Shown here piece after piece: positions 18,207 to 24,401 of a stretch of 44,695 nt of DNA (the stretch's first letter is position 1; every line of letters starts with the position of its first letter). The stretch spans positions 1 to 44,695 of the forward strand of contig CAJUJY010000032.1 in assembly GCA_910586555.1 (NCBI GenBank), written 5' to 3'. The translations under genes were made by a program, and so were the position numbers. The notes beneath the pieces are model-generated. The model ran no database searches. It was not told where the DNA came from and saw only the letters and a list, made by a program, of their open reading frames with translations. Source of the stretch: an uncultured Lachnospiraceae bacterium. Lineage in GTDB: Bacteria > Bacillota > Clostridia > Lachnospirales > Lachnospiraceae.

Positions 18207-18944
18207 ATGTATCATGTAGCTATTTGTGACGATGACAAGGTGTTTATCTCATATATTAGAAAAATTCTTAATCAAGCTAGGGGTACGAATCAATATCAAT
18301 TTAAAATTTATGAGTTTTATTCAGGAGAGGAATTAGTTAGTAGTTTAGATACCAGTATACATATAGATTTACTAATTTTGGATATGAAATTAGGTGGTAT
18401 TGATGGAGATGAAACTGCAAGACGATTTCGTGTGAAATTCAAAGATTCTGTATTGGTATTTTGTTCAGGAGTACGTGCGCCAACAGTCAAATCATTTAGA
18501 GTAACTCCTTATAGATATTTGTTGAAATCATATTCAGATAGGCAATTTGTACGTGAAATGAAAGAAATTCTGACAGAGGTAGAAAAAAAGTCTAAAGAAG
18601 AATATATCGTAGGGCATTATAGAAATAATGTAATCCGGGTTAATATTCAGGATATTTTGTATGTAGAAAATGCAAAAAGAGGCAGCAAAATTATTGTGTG
18701 CTCAGAGTGTGAAGCAGCAAAGTTTGAGGGACAGATATTGGTAGATGATAAACTGGAGGCATTAGCAGCTAAGTATTATGAACTTGCGTTTGCACACAGC
18801 AGTTACATAATAAATATTGCTCATATTGAAAAAATAGTAGGTAATGAGGTTTATTTGGATAATGATGAATGCTTGTCAGTATCAAGAACATATCAAAAAG
18901 AATTTCGCCAAATCTTTACAAAAAGTATTGCGGAGAAATATTAA
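18207..18944 (+). CDS. agrA: AgrA-like LytTR response regulator
   Basis: A 245-residue response regulator. The receiver domain (1-120) has the acidic pocket CDDD (8-10), phospho-acceptor Asp59 in LLILDMKLGG, and a lysine in YRYLLKS. The C-terminal LytTR DNA-binding domain (about 137-245) shows the strands around NVIRVNIQDILYVEN, FAHSSYIINIAHIEKI and LSVSRTYQKEFRQIF. ATG 18207 is chosen because GAGGGGG sits 8 bases upstream. The kinase gene starts 27 bases after its stop. Members of this family bind pairs of 9-bp direct repeats about 21 bp apart; such a pair lies upstream of agrD. Confidence 0.9.
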   Translation: MYHVAICDDDKVFISYIRKILNQARGTNQYQFKIYEFYSGEELVSSLDTSIHIDLLILDMKLGGIDGDETARRFRVKFKDSVLVFCSGVRAPTVKSFRVTPYRYLLKSYSDRQFVREMKEILTEVEKKSKEEYIVGHYRNNVIRVNIQDILYVENAKRGSKIIVCSECEAAKFEGQILVDDKLEALAAKYYELAFAHSSYIINIAHIEKIVGNEVYLDNDECLSVSRTYQKEFRQIFTKSIAEKY

Positions 18945-18971
18945 TAAGAGAGGTGGAAAATAATGAGATGA

Positions 18972-20267
18972 TTGGATTTGCTTATCCTGTTTTTTTGTTG
19001 TGTTATTGAAGTTTTCTTACTTTATGACTATTTTAATAATTTTTTTGAATTTAAAATAAAAAGAAAATATATTAAAGTATTATGTGCAGGAACAATAGGT
19101 GCAATTTTTCTGGTTAATATGTTGCAAAGTAATATTTTGAATTTGATTCTTGTTCTTATAATACTGTGGATTTTTGTGACAGTATTATTTGACTCTAAAT
19201 TAGGAATCAGATTTGTGTATTTTATTATGGCGTATAGTGTCATGGTTGGTGTGGAGTTTTTGTACATTATATTGTCAAATACCACAACAGCTTTGTTGGC
19301 AAAAACTGGTCTGATTCTGGTGTCAGAATATTTATGGCAATTATTGCTTATAAAATTTCTGAATTATATTGTGTTTATTATATTAAAGCAGATGTCTGTA
19401 AAATCAAAAAAAAGAATGACGAACAAACTGTTTCTTATTTATTTATGCGTACCTGTGTCTACTTTAGGTACTATGCTCACAGTGTTTTATTCAGGAATAG
19501 ATACTGGAAGCAATATGGTTTTAAAGATATTAATGACATTGTTTTTTGTATGCATGATAACTGGAAACATGATATTGTTTTATGCATTTCAAAAGTATAC
19601 GGAAAATTTAAGTGAAAATGCTAAACAGGAATTAGAACTCCTTTATCAAAGAGCTGAAGTAGAGAGACTGACTAAAATAGCTGAGTGGAATGATAATTAT
19701 AATGAAATTGTACATAATACATCACATTATCTTAAAGTGATAGGACAATTGGCTTATGAAAGAAGAAATGACGAAATATGTAAAGTGCTAGATAAACTAA
19801 ATGGGAAGCTAAACAGGGAAGAAATCTGTGAATATAGCAATCATAAAATGCTAAATATAATTTTATCTGAATATTCTATTAAAGCAAAAAGTGCAAGGGT
19901 TGGTTTTGATGTATATGTGGAACCTGGCTGCATTTTGAATCATGTTCAGGACGTTGATCTCATTACCATGATAGGTAATTTGCTGGATAATGCTATTTCG
20001 GCTGCATCAAAAAAGGAGAAGGGATCTTCTGTTATTGTAAGAATTTTTATGCAAAAGGACGGAAAACTTTGTGTAATTAAGGTGGTAAATGATTTTGCGG
20101 AAGAGTTGAAAGAAGTAAGGGGTAAGCTTATAAGCACGAAAAAAGAAGCTGGAGTACATGGGATTGGATTGTCAAGTGTCTTGAAGATTGCTGAGCAATA
20201 TAATGGATATTTTGAATATTATATTATTGACGAAAAATTTAATGCTGTGGTAGTTCTGACAGTTTGA
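18972..20267 (+). CDS. agrC: AgrC-like sensor histidine kinase
   Basis: A 431-residue receptor kinase of the AgrC/GHKL class. Residues 1-205 form about six membrane segments, the peptide sensor. A short coiled helix leads to the phospho-acceptor region EIVHNTSHYLKVIGQL (His248 or His252); the usual His-Asp pair is His-Asn here. The ATPase domain has the N box MIGNLLDNAISAA (about 333-345) and the G box GVHGIGLSS (about 394-402). The only available start is TTG 18972, just after an in-frame TGA, with GAGAGGTGG about 15 bases upstream. It would phosphorylate the preceding AgrA-like protein on binding the AgrD-derived peptide. Confidence 0.88.
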   Translation: MDLLILFFCCVIEVFLLYDYFNNFFEFKIKRKYIKVLCAGTIGAIFLVNMLQSNILNLILVLIILWIFVTVLFDSKLGIRFVYFIMAYSVMVGVEFLYIILSNTTTALLAKTGLILVSEYLWQLLLIKFLNYIVFIILKQMSVKSKKRMTNKLFLIYLCVPVSTLGTMLTVFYSGIDTGSNMVLKILMTLFFVCMITGNMILFYAFQKYTENLSENAKQELELLYQRAEVERLTKIAEWNDNYNEIVHNTSHYLKVIGQLAYERRNDEICKVLDKLNGKLNREEICEYSNHKMLNIILSEYSIKAKSARVGFDVYVEPGCILNHVQDVDLITMIGNLLDNAISAASKKEKGSSVIVRIFMQKDGKLCVIKVVNDFAEELKEVRGKLISTKKEAGVHGIGLSSVLKIAEQYNGYFEYYIIDEKFNAVVVLTV

Positions 20268-20299
20268 TTTATACATATATATCTATATAGAATGATATG

Positions 20300-20357
20300 C
20301 TCCTTTTAGGGCAGGTAATCATATGTGGATTACTTGATGCCTGAAAAGGAGTTTTTT
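20300..20357 (+). terminator. Rho-independent terminator after agrC
   Basis: Arms CTCCTTTT (20300-20307) and AAAAGGAG (20344-20351) followed by six T residues, with an inner partial stem (GGCAGGTAATC / GATTACTTGATGCC) extending the structure. It ends the agrA-agrC transcript and separates agrD into its own unit. Confidence 0.8.
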
Positions 20358-20398
20358 GTTTTGAAAATTTATGGAATGAAATGTGCTTATGTAGAGTT

Positions 20399-20426
20399 TG
20401 GACATAAAATGGCGAAATATGGACAT
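20399..20426 (+). promoter_or_regulatory. Putative LytTR (AgrA-type) operator: two TGGACAT direct repeats
   Basis: TGGACAT occurs at 20399-20405 and 20420-20426, starts 21 bases apart (two helical turns), extended as TTTGGACAT and TATGGACAT. LytTR regulators typically bind two 9-bp direct repeats with this spacing just upstream of the -35 region. The second repeat ends 27 bases before the -10 box at 20454. No equally clear pair was found before the RiPP operon. Confidence 0.6.
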
Positions 20427-20430
20427 TGGA

Positions 20431-20459
20431 TTTAAGAATTTTGCGGATAGGTGTATAAT
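20431..20459 (+). promoter_or_regulatory. agrD promoter with weak -35
   Basis: A TATAAT -10 box at 20454-20459 has only TTTAAG (20431-20436) in the -35 position at 17-base spacing. A consensus -10 with a poor -35, directly downstream of direct repeats, is the usual design of an activator-dependent promoter. Confidence 0.6.
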
Positions 20460-20491
20460 TCTAAAAAACACAATACGAGGAGGATAAACTC

Positions 20492-20647
20492 ATGGAAGCA
20501 AAAAAAAATTTTGGTAAAGGTATAATGAAATGTTTAAATGTCTTAGCGTTATTGTTGGTTATGCAGACTGCAAACTCAGCATGTATATGGGTGGCTTACC
20601 AACCTGAATTTCCAGAAGCAGCTAATAAGTTTAAATTTAATAAGTAA
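20492..20647 (+). CDS. agrD: AgrD-like cyclic autoinducer propeptide
   Basis: A 51-residue propeptide with ACGAGGAGG just upstream. It has the three AgrD parts: an amphipathic N-terminus (MEAKKNFGKGIMKCLNVLA), a central segment NSACIWVAYQ, and an acidic C-terminal recognition tail PEFPEAANK followed by a basic end. Cys31 would form the thiolactone. By alignment with the Clostridium perfringens type (CLWFT before HQPEEP), the ring here is predicted to be the five residues CIWVA, with YQPE as the released side. AgrB at 14718 is the candidate processing enzyme and AgrC at 18972 the candidate receptor. It is transcribed separately from both. Confidence 0.88.
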   Translation: MEAKKNFGKGIMKCLNVLALLLVMQTANSACIWVAYQPEFPEAANKFKFNK

Positions 20648-20881
20648 TTTAAAAAATATCTGACACAATACGACATTGTGCTTATTTTATCAATACAACA
20701 TTAAACACGCAAAATATTTATATATACTGTCTGAAAATATAAATAATTAAATACAAATTACACAATATTATAACTAATACAGTAGATATAATGTCGTAAA
20801 ATGTTATAGTGTTCAATCCTAAGTGTAGGAAAAAATTATCTACAATCAATATAAAGAAAGTATAAGAGTGTATCACAGTTT
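20648..20881 (+). other. AT-rich gap after agrD
   Basis: No gene seen. A short inverted repeat CACAAT (20664-20669) / ATTGTG (20675-20680) followed by TTATTTTA may terminate agrD weakly. The rest leads into an IS200 transposase remnant. Confidence 0.4.
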
Positions 20882-21215
20882 ATGGGATATTTGTGTATTT
20901 TGAAAGGGAAAAGTGCCTTGATGATATTCGACAAGCACGCAAATCTAAAGCATAAATTTGGGAACAGACATTTCTGCGCAGAAGGATATTATGTGAGCAC
21001 AGTAGGGCTCAATGAGACAACCATTAAAAAGTATATTCAGGAGCAAGAAAGTCACGATATTGCAATGGATAAATTAAGTGTAAAAGAATACGAGAACCCT
21101 TTAAAGGGGTAGCCGATAGTACGTACGCCCTTTCAAGGGCGTTAAGGCTTGAACAAAGTGGAAGCCAGCGTCTTTAGGCGCTGGCCATTAACAGCCCCTT
21201 ATAGGGGTGTTAGAA
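20882..21215 (+). mobile_element. IS200/IS605-type TnpA remnant with 3' hairpins
   Basis: The frame 20882-21112 encodes the C-terminal half of an IS200-type TnpA (LKGKSALMIFDKHANLK, FGNRHFCAEGYYVSTVG, HDIAMDKLSVKEYENP), including the region holding the catalytic tyrosine of Y1 transposases. The N-terminal half with the His-x-His motif is missing. Downstream stem-loops (GCCCTT / AAGGGC near 21127, CCAGCG / CGCTGG near 21164, GCCCCT / AGGGGT near 21193) are the kind of structure found at the right end of IS200 elements. Non-functional alone. Confidence 0.75.
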
Positions 21216-21527
21216 ACAGGCGAGATTAGCCATTTTTAGATAAGTAGAAATAACCAATTATTAGACATGTAGAATTAGTCAATGTACCTTTTCCTTTCGT
21301 TTTATTTGTTAGGTAATTGCGAAACTAACGGGTGTTCGTTCGCAATCTTGATTTAAAACAGGGAAGAAATCTTGTGAACAGGATTTTAAGTATAAAAGAT
21401 TTTATATCTCAAAAATGGGCGTACTTTCACAGACTTCACAGTCTGTGAAGTTGTAAGACCTATTTTTTAGATATATTTATGCAATCAAAGGCTTGAGGCT
21501 TCGAATGTATTCCTGATGATGTATTTT
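21216..21527. other. Intergenic stretch with palindromes
   Basis: No gene seen. It contains a long imperfect hairpin (ATTGCG ... CGCAAT, about 21315-21345) and a perfect 10-bp stem TTCACAGACT / AGTCTGTGAA with a 4-base loop at 21426-21449. These probably derive from IS ends. Confidence 0.45.
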
Positions 21528-21791
21528 TCATCGGAAGAGAAGAATCATGAGGAAAGCAGGGAAGACCATCTTCATTAATTGCATAATCAGTGCCCATAGC
21601 AAAGCACGAAGAGGGTATTTATGGGTTCTGCACGTTGATGCATAGAAATGGTTATAAAAAGAAACCGGAATAATTTCATCAATGTCGATATGTTGTTCTA
21701 ATAGAGAAAGGAACTCAGGTTTGTCGGAATCAAATTTTTCCTGACAATCCCGAAAAATATCATTTAAAGAAAGCTGTTTATATGTTATCAT
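21528..21791 (-). pseudogene. N-terminal fragment of an IS1182/IS5-like transposase
   Basis: Eighty-seven codons on the minus strand that read as the start of a DDE transposase of the IS1182 type: a helix, then IDIDEIIPVSFYNHFYAST, THKYPLRALLWALIMQ. Similarity ends there and the frame runs out. No catalytic residues remain. The element it came from has been truncated next to the promoter region of the RiPP operon. Confidence 0.65.
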
Positions 21792-21914
21792 AAGTATCAG
21801 AATAACTCCTTTCTTGGATGGTGATTTTTAGTTTCTTACAACTCTATTATACCATATCTGGTGAGGAGTTATTTCATTTTTATAACAAAGAAATGCCGTA
21901 TTTATGCAGCTTGT

Positions 21915-21947
21915 GGCGTTTCGCAAACGCCTAAAATACTGTATAAT
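21915..21947 (+). promoter_or_regulatory. RiPP operon promoter with palindromic operator
   Basis: TATAAT at 21942-21947 lies 85 bases before the first gene. No consensus -35 exists; in its place is the palindrome GGCGTTT-CGC-AAACGCC (21915-21931). A symmetric site centred on the -35 region points to repression or to activation by a dimeric regulator rather than a LytTR protein. The cognate regulator is not evident in this window. Confidence 0.55.
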
Positions 21948-22031
21948 AGTTAATTGGGAAATATACAGATGTAAATCAATCAAATACATAAAGTACATTT
22001 GAATACACAAATTACGAGGAGGTTTATTGTT

Positions 22032-23126
22032 GTGAATGATCTGATTAACAAGGACATAAATGAATCAGCAATTAGATTTTATGACAAAAGTGAAGTGCTT
22101 TCAGGACCGCTTCATATTGCTGTTGATGTGACGAACAAATGTAATGCAAAATGTCTTCATTGTTTTAATCGAAGTGGAAATGAACTTATCCGGGATGAAT
22201 TGAGTGATGAACAATTATTACAGGTATTTGAACAAATTGCTGAGGTGAAACCTTTTTCCATATGTTTTTGTGGTGGAGAACCGATGTACAAGTATGACAT
22301 TTTATTAAAGGCATGTAGAATACTGCATGATGCAGGAATTCTTAATATTGCAATGGTAAGTAACGGATGGTTATTGACACAGGAAAAAGTAAATGAATTG
22401 AAAAAAACAGGAATGAAACATATTCAGATTAGTCTTGATGGTTGTGATGCTACAACTCATGATCATATGAGAGGTGTTCCTGGTATTTTTGAACGAGCAA
22501 CTAATGCGATAGAGTACATAAAAAAGGCTGATTTAGAATTAGGCGTAGCATTTAGTCCAACTAAATTTAATATAGAACAATTCCCAAAAGTGGTTGAAAT
22601 TGTTTCAGGATATGCAAAGATGGAAGTTCGTATTCAGCCACTTATGCCAATGGGAAAAGCATTAACCAATGAAGAAGAACTTTTCCCTGATGATGATAGT
22701 TACAGAAAAGTAGTTGAGTTTGTTGAGAATCATAACAACAATAGAAAGCCTGGTGACCCACATATTGAATGGGGTGATCCACTAGATCATTTAAGAAGAA
22801 ATCTTTCATATGGCTATGAAAATAGTATTTTTATGGAGATTAAGTCAGATGGTACCTTATCAGCCTCTGCATATTTGCCCTTGAGAGTGGGTAATTTGAA
22901 ACGTCATACCATAAGAGAATACTGGAATGCAGGTTTGGGAAAAGTATGGAAAATTCCAGTGGTAAGAGAACTTGCTTCCTATATCATGACAATTGGGGAT
23001 TTAAAATATGAATCAGAAGATTTACCTACGGTATTCTTTGACGACAATATAGAAATTGATTTGGTGGATGATGGCGTTATGAATCATCTTGAAGATTTTA
23101 CCTTAAAAAAATTATATAAGGAATAG
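22032..23126 (+). CDS. Radical SAM peptide-modifying enzyme with cysteine-less SPASM-like tail
   Basis: A 364-residue radical SAM enzyme. The cluster-binding motif CNAKCLHC supplies Cys37, Cys41 and Cys44; FCGGEP (about 81) and HIQISLDG (about 136) are the SAM-binding strands. The C-terminal part keeps the SPASM/Twitch layout (FMEIKSDGTLSASAYLPL, then VGNLKRHTIREYWN), but Ser/Ala stand where cysteines are usual, so an auxiliary cluster is probably absent or different. The start is GTG 22032, since the ACGAGGAGG ribosome binding site falls inside any longer frame. It is the first gene of the operon, 10 bases before the PqqD-GNAT gene. Likely acts on the peptide at 24073. Confidence 0.88.
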   Translation: MNDLINKDINESAIRFYDKSEVLSGPLHIAVDVTNKCNAKCLHCFNRSGNELIRDELSDEQLLQVFEQIAEVKPFSICFCGGEPMYKYDILLKACRILHDAGILNIAMVSNGWLLTQEKVNELKKTGMKHIQISLDGCDATTHDHMRGVPGIFERATNAIEYIKKADLELGVAFSPTKFNIEQFPKVVEIVSGYAKMEVRIQPLMPMGKALTNEEELFPDDDSYRKVVEFVENHNNNRKPGDPHIEWGDPLDHLRRNLSYGYENSIFMEIKSDGTLSASAYLPLRVGNLKRHTIREYWNAGLGKVWKIPVVRELASYIMTIGDLKYESEDLPTVFFDDNIEIDLVDDGVMNHLEDFTLKKLYKE

Positions 23127-23136
23127 GAGAATAGTT

Positions 23137-23985
23137 ATGATTGATAGCAGCTATTTAGATTGTGTTATTGCAAGTAAAGTGCATAATGCTTTTAGAAGAA
23201 ATGAAAACAACAATCATGTTTTATATGTGCCTAAAGGCAAATCTTACGATGATGTACTAGTAGTAAATGAAATTGGAGAACAGATTTTACAGCTTGCTAA
23301 AAATGAGTGCACTGTGCGAGAGGTAATTGAACAGATTCATAATGATAATCCAGAAATTGCTTATACAAAGGTAGAAGAAGACACATACCGTTTTTTGCAA
23401 AGTGCAGTAGGTGTTAATATCATTCGAATAAAGGGGATTGAGAATATGTATAACGGCGAAGTGATTGTAAAAGAAAATGAATATAGCATATATCGTTGTA
23501 AAGAGGGAGACTTTAAAACTGTACTCAGTGTAATTGGTGAAACTGGGAGTGTACTCGAGATGACAGATCCTCTTGTATCAAGTGGTATGTATAATGGAGT
23601 TTCTGTTCGTGCAAGAATGTTCAATTTCGCAGAAGAGTTTTATTTGTTAAAGAAAAAAGATAAGGTATGTGGACTTATTGGTATAATAAATGGAAAAATT
23701 TATATAAATGAAAAATCTTTTATTGGGAAATTTATTTTACGAGAAAATGTTTCAGAAGAAATAGAACAGTTATTTATAAAGATATGTGTCGAACATTATA
23801 AAAAAAATGTAAATAAAAAAGTAGATAAATTCAGAATCCGTGTCGTAAAGCAGGATAATGATCATATCGATACTTTTGTAAAAATTATTCAAAATTTAGG
23901 CTTTGAACAGACAGGCTTTTTCAAAAATGACTTTAAAGGAAAAGATGTTGTCATATATGATTCACTATTAGAAAAGCTTAATTAG
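23137..23985 (+). CDS. PqqD-like (RRE) and GNAT-like fusion protein
   Basis: A 282-residue protein in two parts. Residues 1-95 resemble PqqD, the peptide-binding winged helix of RiPP enzymes: LYVPKGKSYDDVLVVNEIGEQILQLAKNE is divided as expected into two strands, and helices follow (VREVIEQIHNDNPE). Residues 105-282 have the order and ending of a GNAT acyltransferase (KVCGLIGIINGKIYIN in the central strands; IQNLGFEQTGFFKND near the end). The classical Q/RxxGxG loop is not clear, so catalysis is uncertain. Its place between the radical SAM gene and the precursor gene suggests it presents the leader peptide and possibly acylates the product. Confidence 0.65.
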   Translation: MIDSSYLDCVIASKVHNAFRRNENNNHVLYVPKGKSYDDVLVVNEIGEQILQLAKNECTVREVIEQIHNDNPEIAYTKVEEDTYRFLQSAVGVNIIRIKGIENMYNGEVIVKENEYSIYRCKEGDFKTVLSVIGETGSVLEMTDPLVSSGMYNGVSVRARMFNFAEEFYLLKKKDKVCGLIGIINGKIYINEKSFIGKFILRENVSEEIEQLFIKICVEHYKKNVNKKVDKFRIRVVKQDNDHIDTFVKIIQNLGFEQTGFFKNDFKGKDVVIYDSLLEKLN

Positions 23986-23999
23986 TTACAATTGATTTG

Positions 24000-24027
24000 A
24001 ACGCAATACATAAAATTGAATTGCGTT
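24000..24027 (+). promoter_or_regulatory. Hairpin in the precursor leader
   Basis: AACGCAAT (24000-24007) pairs with ATTGCGTT (24020-24027), 45 bases before the precursor ATG. No T-run follows. It may be an mRNA processing or stabilising structure that lets the precursor be made in excess. Confidence 0.45.
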
Positions 24028-24072
24028 TGAATATAAGAAACAGAATGTTATAGAAGAAAGGAGATTGATATC

Positions 24073-24273
24073 ATGTACGAAAGTCCTTCATTATCACCAT
24101 TGATTCAAGATACAAGTGCTGGAACATTTGTAGCAAATGCACATGTTATGGCTAATGGTCTTGCAATAGCCAATGCTGCTGGTTATGAAAATGCACTTGC
24201 TGCAACATTAGTAGTTGTAGTTGGAGCTGTTGCTGCAGTTGCAGGAATAGTAGCAACTAAAGCTGTTTACTAA
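24073..24273 (+). CDS. Candidate RiPP precursor peptide (66 aa, no cysteine)
   Basis: A 66-residue peptide with AGAAAGGAG 8 bases upstream. Residues 1-15 (MYESPSLSPLIQDTS) look like a short leader recognised by a PqqD-type domain. Residues 16-44 are Ala/Asn-rich with a single His24 and Tyr38. Residues 45-66 are almost only Val, Ala, Gly, Ile, Leu and Thr, ending K-A-V-Y. It contains no Cys and no Trp, so thioether, lanthionine and Trp-crosslinked classes are excluded. Hydrophobic, Val/Ala-rich cores suit epimerisation or C-methylation. It lies between two tailoring genes and an exporter, and is flanked by hairpins. A structural membrane peptide is the alternative. Confidence 0.75.
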   Translation: MYESPSLSPLIQDTSAGTFVANAHVMANGLAIANAAGYENALAATLVVVVGAVAAVAGIVATKAVY

Positions 24274-24316
24274 TTGAAAAATAGTACATAAAAATGATTT
24301 ATGAGTAGTTATTGAG

Positions 24317-24347
24317 CGTGCTATATCCCAACATGGAGTATAGCACG
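24317..24347 (+). terminator. Hairpin after the precursor gene (partial terminator)
   Basis: Perfect 9-bp arms CGTGCTATA (24317-24325) and TATAGCACG (24339-24347), 13-base loop, no strong T-run after it. Such a structure between a precursor gene and the export genes usually lowers downstream transcription or protects the short message. Confidence 0.55.
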
Positions 24348-24401
24348 TTACTATTACTAACTGTTTACGTTGCAGAGAGAAAGGATGGTAATTAGCTGCC
24401 A

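Noticed and set aside
20492..20647. Reading the 51-residue AgrD as a second RiPP precursor
   Set aside because: The NSAC...YQPE pattern, acidic tail and neighbouring agrB/agrC/agrA explain it as an autoinducer.
20882..21112. Considered a small regulator of the RiPP operon because of its position
   Set aside because: Its sequence matches the C-terminal half of IS200-type TnpA and it lacks the N-terminal half.
24073..24273. Reading the precursor as a sactipeptide, lanthipeptide or ranthipeptide
   Set aside because: The peptide has no cysteine, so thioether-based classes are impossible.
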